A model generated the notes under the pieces. It searched no databases, was not told the DNA's origin, and was given only the letters and a program-made list of their open reading frames with translations. Below are positions 35,351 through 44,023 of a stretch of DNA of 64,000 nucleotides, in pieces (position 1 is the first letter of the stretch; every line of letters begins with the position of its first letter). A program made the position numbers and the translations under genes. The stretch is from Agroathelia rolfsii (Eukaryota; Basidiomycota; Agaricomycetes; Amylocorticiales; Amylocorticiaceae): contig JABRWF010000003.1 of NCBI GenBank assembly GCA_018343915.1, positions 2,790,001 to 2,854,000 on the forward strand, in the 5' to 3' direction.

Positions 35351-38300
35351 CTACGAAAAACGAGAGAGCAGCTGCGGCTGCTTATGCCCCCGCACGGACG
35401 TGTGGTAACTATTACTGCTATTAAAATTACCACGCCCACGCCCGCGCCCACGTCCACGAGATGTTAATGATCTCAGGGGGGGACCTCCACTTTCGCCGCC
35501 GCCACCGCCGTAAGACGATGATGTAGATGCCGGATGGGAATCATAGTACCCAGATGCGGCATCTATCCGAGGCCGTGTTATACGGTCCGCCAAAGACGGT
35601 CTAGCGCCAATACCATCAGAATTGTGGCTCCCAGACGGGTGCATATCTACCCGCGCAGAAAAAGGTACTCGACTTGAGAGTGGCGGCGGAGATGGCGAGC
35701 GGGGACGGCAGGATTGCGATCTTAATGGCGACGGTGGTGGATGCGATGGGCCGCCACCACCCCTAAAAGGTCTCTTTGGTGGTATACCGCCGTAGCTATC
35801 CTGGCGTGGCCCCTGTCCAACATTGTCTCGGTAGAAGCTGGACGAAGGTGAAGGACCATCGGATCTTGGATTTTCGAATGTGTGGTTCCCAATGCCGATG
35901 TTGCTAGTCCTCTCGAAAGGTGGACGATAAGGACCAGATGACTGGTTCATTGATAGCAGACGTTGCTGCTGACGCCTGGGAGACAAGGGCGGTGTGACCA
36001 CACGGGGTTCTCCCCTGTCCAATATAGGCCTTTGTTGCTGGTGGTCAGAATAGCCATAACCAGAATCTTCAGGGTTGTCGTAGACTGGCCTGGTGTCGCG
36101 AGCAGAATAGGAAGATGTTCGCTGAGAGCCATTATACCCGTCGTAATCGGGCGAGCGACGATCAGCCATTGAAGCCGAACCCCCTCTATATGATCGGGAC
36201 TCCCAATGACCAGGACCATCCCTCCACGAGGGTGCGGGCCGGGGTGGTCCTGGAGAATCATCGCGACGGCGCTTCAGGTTATTCTGACTACCAGAACGTC
36301 TGATGTTGTCGAATTGGCCTCCATCGTAATAGTCCGCGCGAAAGGCAGGGTACGTGTTATCCCTAGGAGATGCAGAAGGTGCCGCTGGAACATAATTGTC
36401 CGAAGCTATACGTTGGGGCGGTAACGGCAGCGTTTGTACTAGCCTGGGTCCGAAACGGCTCTGTCTTCCGGACGAGGGAGAGTAGTGGCCAGCGCTGCGA
36501 CCACCAGAAAGACGATTGGAATGGGTCCGGTCGTTCCTGAGATTGCTTGAATCCGGCGAAGGCTCCTGAGCACGCGGCGGCGAGTGTACACTCGAAGGTG
36601 ATGGTGGGGATGGGGGCATTTCTGGAGTATACATGTCGCGTGATTCTGGGAGTGGTGGTGTCAGGTCCCTTGAGTCATAGTTTGAGGTGACCGCTGGAGG
36701 CGAACGGAGATCTGACTGGTCCGTGTGAGCATAAGTCGGCTCATCTGAATATACACGTGTAGCAGAGGGCAAGCCTTTGGACAGATCTGGTGCTGGAGAT
36801 GCGGGCTCCCGTTTGATGTTTGCTTTCACAAAGGACGGGGTGGATCGCCTGGGCGCAAGGTGCCGGAGAGCAGCTGGAGGAGGTTGTGAGAGAGGCGGCG
36901 TGGCCGTAATCGAGAGCACCATTGATTCTCTTTCTGACCGGGCGACATCGTCGGCGATCGGATTGGGGAGCGAACCAGGGCGTGACGAATGGATAGCTTG
37001 TGTGATATCATGTAGCGGGTCCAGTAGTGTCTGGCTAGATGACATGCTCTCGAAAACTGCGGCATTTTGGATCGTGGACGCGCGTGATTTAGGCTCAGAG
37101 AGACGGGTGTCATTCCCTGAAACAGATGCGGAGCGATTGGATGCAAAGGCAGGACTTTTATTAGACAATCTCCCAGTGACGACTTGATGGTCCTGTTCGA
37201 CCTTTGTCCCAGGAGAGAAGGTAGGGGTCTCGTGTTCGTCGCGTTGTTGCCTAAGCTTCGCAGCTTCATCGTCTTGCTGCTTGATCTTTTGTTCCCAATA
37301 AGCTGCTCGTCGTCGTTGGTACTCTTCTTGCTGTTCTTTTTGCTGTTTAAGCTCATCCAGCCTCTGGCGTAGCTCGATCTGCTTACGATGTCTCTCTGCC
37401 TCTTCAGTTTGAGGAAGTCTTGGGGCTTCCCTTTGGATACGAGCGTCCTCGGCAACAGCCACCGCGTTCACTTCATCACGCGATCGAATGATTTCTTCAA
37501 GACGCTGCCGTTCTTCACGCTCCTTGATTGCCTCACGCCGGAACTGTTCTGCCTCGCCACGAGCAACCTCGAGATTATGCTGAGATATAGACTGCGACTC
37601 CTTTTGCTTCACCAAAAGGTCGCACGAAAGGCGTGTCACAGCATCCGCCTCGGCCAACACCTGATGCAAGACCTGATCGTGATTGCTGCCAGTACCCGGA
37701 TTGCGCATAGCGGCCTCTGCTGCTTCCAAGACAAGCTTGGACTGCGCCGCGGCATTTGATGCCTCCTCCTGTGCCTTCTTCACGCTGGTCAAAAGAACAA
37801 CCATCATCTTCACGACCACGGCAGCAGATTCCTTGGATGATTCGGCCATTTTGAGCGATTTGCGCGCGATAGCGGCCAGATCTTCGTATTCTGCTGTGAA
37901 CCTGTTCGCAGGGGACGAGTGATGGTGCTGCGCAATCTTCGACCTGAGACGATCTGTGGCTGCTGCGAAGGAGGATTCCAGCGATGTGGCGTCTTCAGAC
38001 ATGATGCTGCTATCGACATTTGTAGAGGGAGCGAATGATTGCTCTGCAGTAGTAAAAGCACCCGTATTCGTTATTTGCAAAGTTCCATGACCGTGGACAC
38101 TGCCATTGGTAGTGGTTAGAGCATCATTAGATGTCAAAACAGAGTGTTGCGACTTTGACGCAAAACTAGAGCAAAGCTCGTCTTGCTCGGCTTCGAACGT
38201 CGTGCTCGAAGCATTGTCCTTGGGTGACGAAGGGGATAAGGCAGTCCATTGTGGCAGGTCAGTTGTAATGGCAGTAGTGGTAGGAGCGGGTGTCACACTT

Positions 38301-38659
38301 GCTGGATAGTAATTAGGCGCCTGTCCTATCTTTACATGCGCAGAAAGCTGTTCGGTCTCGGCAGTAGGGTTCACGCTTCCCATACGTGAGCGTCCAACAG
38401 CAACCATTTCGGGCTCGTTTGTGGCCGATCTACTGTCACGAGATACTGCTCTGGTAGATATAGAGGAATGGCTTTTGGAGGATGTGACGGAGGACCCGGG
38501 CTGGGGGGACGGCGAAGGAGAAGGGGATGTATGCCTTTGGGGGCTGCTGATTCTGCCTAGCAAAGAGGAGCCTTCTTTGCCTATATGCTTGAACTCGAAG
38601 TTGTCCAATGTCGGACGTGGGGGCAGCGATGCGTTGGGAGTTAATCTCTCTGGGTTCAT
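35351..38659 (-). CDS. Large disordered protein with coiled coil and C-terminal RGG box
   Basis: Single-exon gene, 1102 codons, no family that I recognise. Order: a low-complexity Ser/Pro/Thr N-terminal region (1-250); a predicted helical region around residues 255-330 (FTAEYEDLAAIARKSLKMAE); a long charged coiled coil at about 365-475 (for example EREERQRLEEIIRSRDE); then a very long disordered Ser/Pro/Arg-rich stretch with many S-P and R-S dipeptides; and a glycine- and arginine-rich end, SRGRGRGRGRGNF. RGG tails usually bind RNA and are arginine-methylated. A role in RNA metabolism or a cytoplasmic granule is only inference. The start ATG opens the frame. It converges on SFA1; its start is 572 bp from the 3' end of the acyl-CoA-binding protein gene. 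Confidence 0.85.
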   Translation of the reverse strand: MNPERLTPNASLPPRPTLDNFEFKHIGKEGSSLLGRISSPQRHTSPSPSPSPQPGSSVTSSKSHSSISTRAVSRDSRSATNEPEMVAVGRSRMGSVNPTAETEQLSAHVKIGQAPNYYPASVTPAPTTTAITTDLPQWTALSPSSPKDNASSTTFEAEQDELCSSFASKSQHSVLTSNDALTTTNGSVHGHGTLQITNTGAFTTAEQSFAPSTNVDSSIMSEDATSLESSFAAATDRLRSKIAQHHHSSPANRFTAEYEDLAAIARKSLKMAESSKESAAVVVKMMVVLLTSVKKAQEEASNAAAQSKLVLEAAEAAMRNPGTGSNHDQVLHQVLAEADAVTRLSCDLLVKQKESQSISQHNLEVARGEAEQFRREAIKEREERQRLEEIIRSRDEVNAVAVAEDARIQREAPRLPQTEEAERHRKQIELRQRLDELKQQKEQQEEYQRRRAAYWEQKIKQQDDEAAKLRQQRDEHETPTFSPGTKVEQDHQVVTGRLSNKSPAFASNRSASVSGNDTRLSEPKSRASTIQNAAVFESMSSSQTLLDPLHDITQAIHSSRPGSLPNPIADDVARSERESMVLSITATPPLSQPPPAALRHLAPRRSTPSFVKANIKREPASPAPDLSKGLPSATRVYSDEPTYAHTDQSDLRSPPAVTSNYDSRDLTPPLPESRDMYTPEMPPSPPSPSSVHSPPRAQEPSPDSSNLRNDRTHSNRLSGGRSAGHYSPSSGRQSRFGPRLVQTLPLPPQRIASDNYVPAAPSASPRDNTYPAFRADYYDGGQFDNIRRSGSQNNLKRRRDDSPGPPRPAPSWRDGPGHWESRSYRGGSASMADRRSPDYDGYNGSQRTSSYSARDTRPVYDNPEDSGYGYSDHQQQRPILDRGEPRVVTPPLSPRRQQQRLLSMNQSSGPYRPPFERTSNIGIGNHTFENPRSDGPSPSSSFYRDNVGQGPRQDSYGGIPPKRPFRGGGGPSHPPPSPLRSQSCRPRSPSPPPLSSRVPFSARVDMHPSGSHNSDGIGARPSLADRITRPRIDAASGYYDSHPASTSSSYGGGGGESGGPPLRSLTSRGRGRGRGRGNFNSSNSYHTSVRGHKQPQLLSRFS

Positions 38660-39230
38660 GTAGTAGTATCTCGATTTACTTCTTTGCCTCGTAAGAGAAA
38701 GCGGAGTGTGTTGGTGTTATTGACGACGAACAAATCGACAGGCTTTGGTGACTTTCTGGTTGAGTCCTGAGGCCTAAGAGCTCCAGAAAAAAAGGTCCGA
38801 GCGCGCAAGAATGGAGTCCTTGTCGATCAGTAATAAATCCAGGTATAATAAATGGTGGGGGAAAATATTCTCCCTTTAGCACACGAAATCAATTGATATT
38901 TGAATTCAGTGAGCAGACAATATATTCACCTTGATATCGATCTGGTATGCAAAAACAAAAGGACTGGAGTCCGAGTGTGTCTTGGGTCTGTGGTGGGGAG
39001 CAGACAAGACGGCGTGTAGGACCAGGGCTGGTGAACTCGTGAAATGCATCCGAGCTGATGGAATGTCTCATTCTCTACCGCACGCAAAACATGCTGGAAC
39101 ATTCGAAGCACAATGGCTTCATGCGGCTTTTAGTGGCATGGTGGATAGCAATATTTATAATCGTTACAGGAAAAAAAAACAATAACAACAGAGGAATCGA
39201 GAAGGAAAACAACACCATCCTTCTCTACAA

Positions 39231-40938
39231 CTATCTACTAGTACTGCTGCTGGATGTTTTGAGAAGCCTGATGTCCTGCATACTGGTGCCATGTCTGCCC
39301 ATGATAGCCTTCCATAAGACTCCCAGAGCAAGCTTGACTTCCCTCCTTCGAATCCCACTTCTTCTCCAGATATATCTAAACAATCCCAATGCAGCCAGCA
39401 AAAACGACAAATCTAGGCATAACCTCCGAAGCACCGCCAACAACGGCGATCGAATATCGCCATTGATGAAATAGGTCACAAGCACCTTCGTCAAGCCAAA
39501 CAGGCGCGAGACCGGTCGTGCGACCACAGTCCACATGCCGAGGTCATCAAGGTTCCATTCGATCAAGTCATCGCCAGACCGGTAGTTGTGTGTCGGCGAT
39601 GAGCGGACGGACCGGGAGGTGGCGTGCAGCTCCAGCGCCTCGACACGTTCTGTCAGCGCGGCCAAGTGCCCCTGAACGCTTTCCAGCGCCCGCTCCAGTT
39701 GTGGGCGGGATGCGGGCCGTATTGGGACACCATACCCAGACCTCATGGTATTAGGTGTCTGGGCCAAGGGCGCGCGATAAGGATAGGACGGGGTCATAGC
39801 CCCAGATGGCCCGACTTGGGAAGGGTGCATATAGGATGCCGAATGTGCTGTAGGGGTTATGAATGACGATGCCTGAGATGCAGACCCATACGGCTGGGCC
39901 TCCCCGAACGCCGAGGGTGTTTCGAAACCCGGACGAGGCTGAGTGGCAGGAACATCTGTAACATAGGACGATATTAGCGGAGGCGCTGGCGAAGCCAAAG
40001 AGGTAGCAAGAGGGGTGCGATAGCGCTGGTTGGAGAGCGAAGACTCAGGTCGGTTGAGCGAGACTTGATAGTCATGATGACCTATAAGCATGGCCGGGTG
40101 TTCTCTGTTCTCGTCATCACTCTCATCTTCTGACGTAGATGTTGCTTCTTCGTCATCTGGGATGTCCCCTGGTGAAGTCGCTGGCCCCGCTTGCAGATGG
40201 GTGAAAGGTGGATTATCCGGACGAGGCAGAGGCATATCAGACGCTGTTGAACCAGACGCAGAGCTCGATCCTCTGGATAGATGGCCTGCATGTACCGGTG
40301 TTAGTCCGGGCGTAAGCAAGGCATTCCAACGTTGAAAGAGAGCAGCGAACCGCTTAGAAGGAGGTTGGAGGAGGAGCCACCACTGGCTTCTAATTCATCT
40401 ATAAGTTGTCGAGCCATAGTCTTATCCGAGTATTTGCGCAAGACCTAAGACCAATCATTGTCAGCTAGTCAATAGCCATAAGATAAACTGTTCAGAATAC
40501 CTTCATTAGTGCCTGTATATACATCCACTTTGCCTCGAGGGGCTCCAGGTCCTTGTGCTTTGCCCATGCGTCCCTGGATAACAAGACTGAGAACAAGTAG
40601 CATACAACGACTGTTGCACAAAGGCTCTGACCATTTTGCACGTCCCAATGCATCCCATATACCAGGACGTGGGGGCTTGACGTTACCCACCGTTGCTAGT
40701 AAAATGTGTAAGGCTTATCCCTTCAAAGAACGTATTGGATAGTATACCTTGTTTATACAAGCTAAAAGATTGTACACCATCAGCCCAGAAAGCAAGCTAC
40801 TAACTCAACAAATCAAGCGTACCTATACATGGTCAGCTTCTCCTCATAGCCAGTCTGAATCGGGCCAGTCTTAGGCAGTCCTTGGACTATCTCGACGGCA
40901 CGTTTGAACTGGGCCTCGATGGCCTCGCGGGGATCCAT
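39231..40938 (-). CDS. Acyl-CoA-binding protein with C-terminal membrane anchor (ACBD5-like)
   Basis: Binds long-chain acyl-CoA esters. Exons 40823-40938, 40748-40761 (14 nt), 40632-40695, 40573-40501, 40444-40351, 40285-39231; 471 codons in frame. The ACBP domain occupies about residues 1-95: AIEAQFKRAVEIVQGLPKTG, then YEEKLTMYSLYKQATVGNVK, PRPGIWDALGRAKWDAWAKH and MYIQALMKVLRKY, with the usual ligand-contact tyrosines and lysines. A long disordered Ser/Pro/acidic linker follows. A short coiled coil (LERALESVQGHLAALTERVEALEL) and a single hydrophobic segment (about LCLDLSFLLAALGLFRYIW) lie near the C-terminus. This plan matches ACBD4/5, which tether peroxisomes to the ER; whether it does so here is inference. 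The 14-nt exon completes the L-Y-K-Q core. The ATG at 40938 has a good context and directly precedes the domain. Confidence 0.92.
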
Positions 40939-41844
40939 GGCGACCTGGAAGTCTTTGGCAAGAATGTATGCAGGGTGGCCAACGGCAATGTATGTGAGCC
41001 TCAAGGTAAGACAGAGCCAGGAATGCAGCTACCGAGGAACCAAGAACGTTGAGACCAGAGAGTGTCGTGCTATTGCGCACAGTGGATGGTATTATTCGGT
41101 CTATTGCTAGTGCAGATATGAACGTCACGCCCCAGTCAATGCACACATGGCGCTTTCCTGTCGGAATCCAGAGTGGCCAATAGCCGGTGGCTTTGCTCTC
41201 TGGGGTTACACGTGATTTTAAGCACTCAAAATGAATATTCTCAAGCAGTAGTATCTCTCGCCATACATAGCGCATACAGGATTCGTACTCGTAACTCATT
41301 ATTCTCACTGTAAAACGCTGACAGCCGGGGCATCTAACCGGTCAGCCTCTTATTCAGATGTGTATAATAATTCAAGCTGGAAAATTAAGGGCTCCTATTC
41401 ATATAGATTCTGAATGTGTCACTTTCAATTACTCAACGTTGAACACTTTGTAAATCGTAAGTATCAATGTATCCCGAAGTTGGTTGGCCGGAAAATATGG
41501 CAAGATACAAAAAAGAAGCTCGCCGGGACGATTGAATAGATGTAATCCACTAGCAAGCTTACGATGAGAGCTCACACTTGCGAGACAAAAGGCCAGTAGT
41601 CTATGGCCATTGTTCACGCGGCAAGGATGGTGAACTACACCATGTTAGCAGCAATTTCTTGATATTATCCGGGTTTTTAGGTAGGTTATTTGTCGTGGGC
41701 GGTCTACAGGAAAAGAGGATGCGGTACAGCGAACATGAATGAAGAGTCGAGAGCAGCTGAATGTAATGCCGTCAAGTTATAATGCTTGAGTAACCACTGC
41801 TATAGATGATTAAAACACGTTAAGATAGGTGAATGACAAAAATG
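40939..41844. other. Spacer between the ACBD5-like gene and mS34
   Basis: About 900 bp. Holds the ACBD promoter and the mS34 3' flank. Open frames here have no recognisable content; I looked for a tRNA around 41310-41350 and found none. Confidence 0.4.
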
Positions 41845-42291
41845 TTATAGTGATAGAAGAAACAGACCTGATGGTGACGGTGCTTGGGATCGTCCCTCCT
41901 CCCATGTATATTTTAAAGCACCTCTTATCCGCTCTTCCTTCTCACTGACACACTTGCCTGTAGGGCGCAGAGAGTTTAGATTTAGAACATGGATTCGCTC
42001 ATTCCTTGAGGAGCTTGGCTGAATATGCATATGTGAAGACTCACCTTTCCAATAAAGCTTTCCCCATGCCTTGCCACGTGTGCCCTCCAGCTTAAAATTG
42101 GCACGAGTAACCTTCCAGTAGCATCCCGGGATACCCTTGGAGCTCCAGCGGGATTGATACACCTCTCGGCCAACACCACCTGAAGCGGTGCGTGCGAGTA
42201 TTTCATATAGGTTCCCGCTCTGCTTGGAAATAGTTGGTGGGAGGCTGTGAGGGAGCAGACGTTCAATAGCCCGAGCAACCGCTTTTGACAT
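41845..42291 (-). CDS. Mitochondrial small-subunit ribosomal protein mS34
   Basis: Mitoribosomal protein of the MRP-S34 family. Exons 42045-42291 and 41845-41957; 119 codons. The first exon matches the family core: RAIERLLPHSLPPTISKQSG, NLYEILARTASGGVGREVYQ, then the W..K..YWKVTR..LKLEG..GKAWGKLYWKG pattern. The second exon adds a charged C-terminal part (EKEERIRGALKYTWEEG). The frame ends at TAA 41847-41845; a later donor at about 41865 could give a different tail. The start is the ATG just before the KAVARAIERLL helix. It diverges from the GatC-like gene over a 189-bp spacer. mS34 sits in the mitoribosome small subunit. Confidence 0.88.
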   Translation of the reverse strand: MSKAVARAIERLLPHSLPPTISKQSGNLYEILARTASGGVGREVYQSRWSSKGIPGCYWKVTRANFKLEGTRGKAWGKLYWKGESSHMHIQPSSSRNERIHVLNLNSLRPTGKCVSEKEERIRGALKYTWEEGRSQAPSPSGLFLLSL

Positions 42292-42480
42292 GATGGCCTT
42301 GTGAGTAGAATGCAATTGGGACCAAGATTTCGTGCAATAGACTTGACGAGAGACCGCTACAGTTGGAAGTAATGAAGGCGACACAGACAAAGTTACTTGG
42401 AACTCCGCCTCATTATGGACACTTCATCTTGACTTGTAAACAGCTCTCATCCTCCCGCTTGGACTAAAACTGTCGCTTCA
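42292..42480. promoter_or_regulatory. Shared divergent promoter, mS34 / GatC-like
   Basis: 189 bp between the start codons of two genes for mitochondrial translation. No clear TATA box; I did not identify a specific factor site. Confidence 0.5.
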
Positions 42481-42978
42481 ATGCTAACTAGGCTCCTTGT
42501 CGTAAAATCAATTGGGTCTGCATTTTCGGCAGCACCGAGACGTCTCCAGTCGACAACAAAGTCTTTTCCTGTTGATGAATTTGGCATACCTCTCAAGCCC
42601 ACTTGGTCCGTGGACGAACTGCTCTCATCATACCCCTCGCCAACACTTTCACATGAAACGTTCACAAAACTGCACAAACTCTCTGCACTCATCCCACCAG
42701 AGACAAACTCTCCAGAATATAAAAAGACAAAAAATGAGCTGGAGGAACTTGTGAAATTAGTCGAGGCCGTCCGGATGGCCGAGCCTGGGGAAGTAGACAC
42801 GGGCGACTCAAGTGGAATACCGGATGGGAGGACTTGGTCGCAGGATGTCGGAGTTACGTTGGATATGGATCTACGTACAGATGCAGTACCCAAGGAATAC
42901 GATGTCTTGAAGCACGCATCACGTACAGAAGACGGCTACTTTGTTGTGGAAGCGGAAAGGCACAAGAACAGGGCATGA
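42481..42978 (+). CDS. GatC-like subunit of mitochondrial Glu-tRNA(Gln) amidotransferase
   Basis: Single exon, 165 codons. The N-terminus is basic and hydroxylated with few acids (MLTRLLVVKSIGSAFSAAPRRLQST), a typical mitochondrial presequence. Then come PTWSVDELL and a helical pair (FTKLHKLSALIPPE and KTKNELEELVKLVEAVRMAE) in the pattern of the GatC/GatF-type subunit, which clamps GatA to GatB in the enzyme that converts Glu-tRNA(Gln) to Gln-tRNA(Gln). The last third (VGVTLDMDLRTDAVPKEYDVLKHASRTEDGYFVVE) matches the conserved C-terminal strand (R.D.V...VL..A....GYF.V). It converges on dUTPase with 59 bp between stops. Confidence 0.78.
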   Translation: MLTRLLVVKSIGSAFSAAPRRLQSTTKSFPVDEFGIPLKPTWSVDELLSSYPSPTLSHETFTKLHKLSALIPPETNSPEYKKTKNELEELVKLVEAVRMAEPGEVDTGDSSGIPDGRTWSQDVGVTLDMDLRTDAVPKEYDVLKHASRTEDGYFVVEAERHKNRA

Positions 42979-43037
42979 TAGTCCTCAACCATGGATCCCA
43001 TGACAGTGGTTTCTGGATACCAAAAAAAATAAAAAAT

Positions 43038-43785
43038 TTACAACCCGCCATGTCCTCCTGTTGATCCAAAGCCTCCCGCACCACGTAATGTCTCATCGAG
43101 GTCCTGATTCAAGTTATGATCAGCCATAGCCTTCAGAACTGTACGCCTGATATAAAATCTCAAAACGTACCTGCACTTCGAGCACTTCGGGTGTGTAGAT
43201 CCTTTCGATAATTAGTTGTGCAACGCGATCCCCTTCTTCCACTATATGGGGAAATGTGTCATGTTTATTCTCGTCCCCGGCAGTAACAAATAATTACCTT
43301 GGAAATCTTGGTCGGAGTGATTGAAAAGAAGAACATAGACAATTCCCCGGTAATCGGCGTCAATTACGCCTGCACCAGTATCAATCATGAACTTGGATGC
43401 TAATGTGATATTAGATAGTCTATTGTAAACATTTGCCAAATGGTGGGATCACCTAAACCGCTACGAGGAGCAACACGTCCATAAGTTCCTGCGGGGACGG
43501 CGATCGAGATTTGAGTATTGACCAATGCCTTGCCATGAGCTGGAATAACCGTTTTTTCAGCGCTGGGGTGGGAGAATTAAGCGATAATCTAGCTGATCGT
43601 AACCCATGGAGGACACACCTATATAGATCATAGCCAGCAGAGAGCGGCGAGCCACGCGTGGGCAGCTTGGCTTTTTCAGTGTGACGTTTGATCAGGAGGC
43701 CGGCCAAAGGAGCGACAGAAGAATGTTCGGGATCTTCATCAATTTTCCTCTTTTTCTGCTGAGCGGCTTCTGCTTCGGTAGACAT
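43038..43785 (-). CDS. DUT1: dUTP diphosphatase (dUTPase)
   Basis: Homotrimeric nucleotide hydrolase, dUTP to dUMP and pyrophosphate; keeps uracil out of DNA and feeds dTMP synthesis. Exons 43619-43785, 43453-43562, 43298-43399, 43171-43241, 43038-43103; 171 codons. The five conserved motifs are present: [10 protein letters not shown] (1), PRSGL (2), [11 protein letters not shown] with the uracil-contacting tyrosine (3), [10 protein letters not shown] (4) and the C-terminal arm [10 protein letters not shown] (5), which closes over the active site. The basic QQKKRK at the N-terminus may be a nuclear signal. It diverges from the PIP-box protein gene over a 238-bp spacer with an MCB site. Confidence 0.96.
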
Positions 43786-44023
43786 AGTGGTCGAGTGGGG
43801 AAAGACTGATTAGTTGCGGTAGGGGCCTCGAGTTTATCGCGTGGACGCGTCCTTTATAACCATCATCGCGTCTGTGGCGCAAGATCATCGGAGCTCTAAA
43901 TATTGTGGCACAGACAGGACCATCGTGTCAACAGAGAACGCGGGCTTGAGGTCATTGCCATAGTGGTGCTGCTCTCACAATAATCTAGCTGTACTCATTC
44001 CCTGAAAGGCAGCTTCTCACCTT
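43786..44023. promoter_or_regulatory. Divergent promoter with MCB site, dUTPase / PIP-box protein
   Basis: The spacer contains ACGCGT at 43845-43850, the MluI cell-cycle box bound by MBF (Mbp1-Swi6) in fungi. Further CGCG-bearing near-matches lie close by (around 43837-43841 and 43867-43872). A palindromic site can serve both genes. TTTATAA at 43853-43859 is TATA-like. Confidence 0.6.

Noticed and set aside
41300..41350. Possible tRNA-like segment
   Set aside because: No paired acceptor stem, and no standard D-loop or GGTTCGAATCC-type T-loop could be drawn on either strand.
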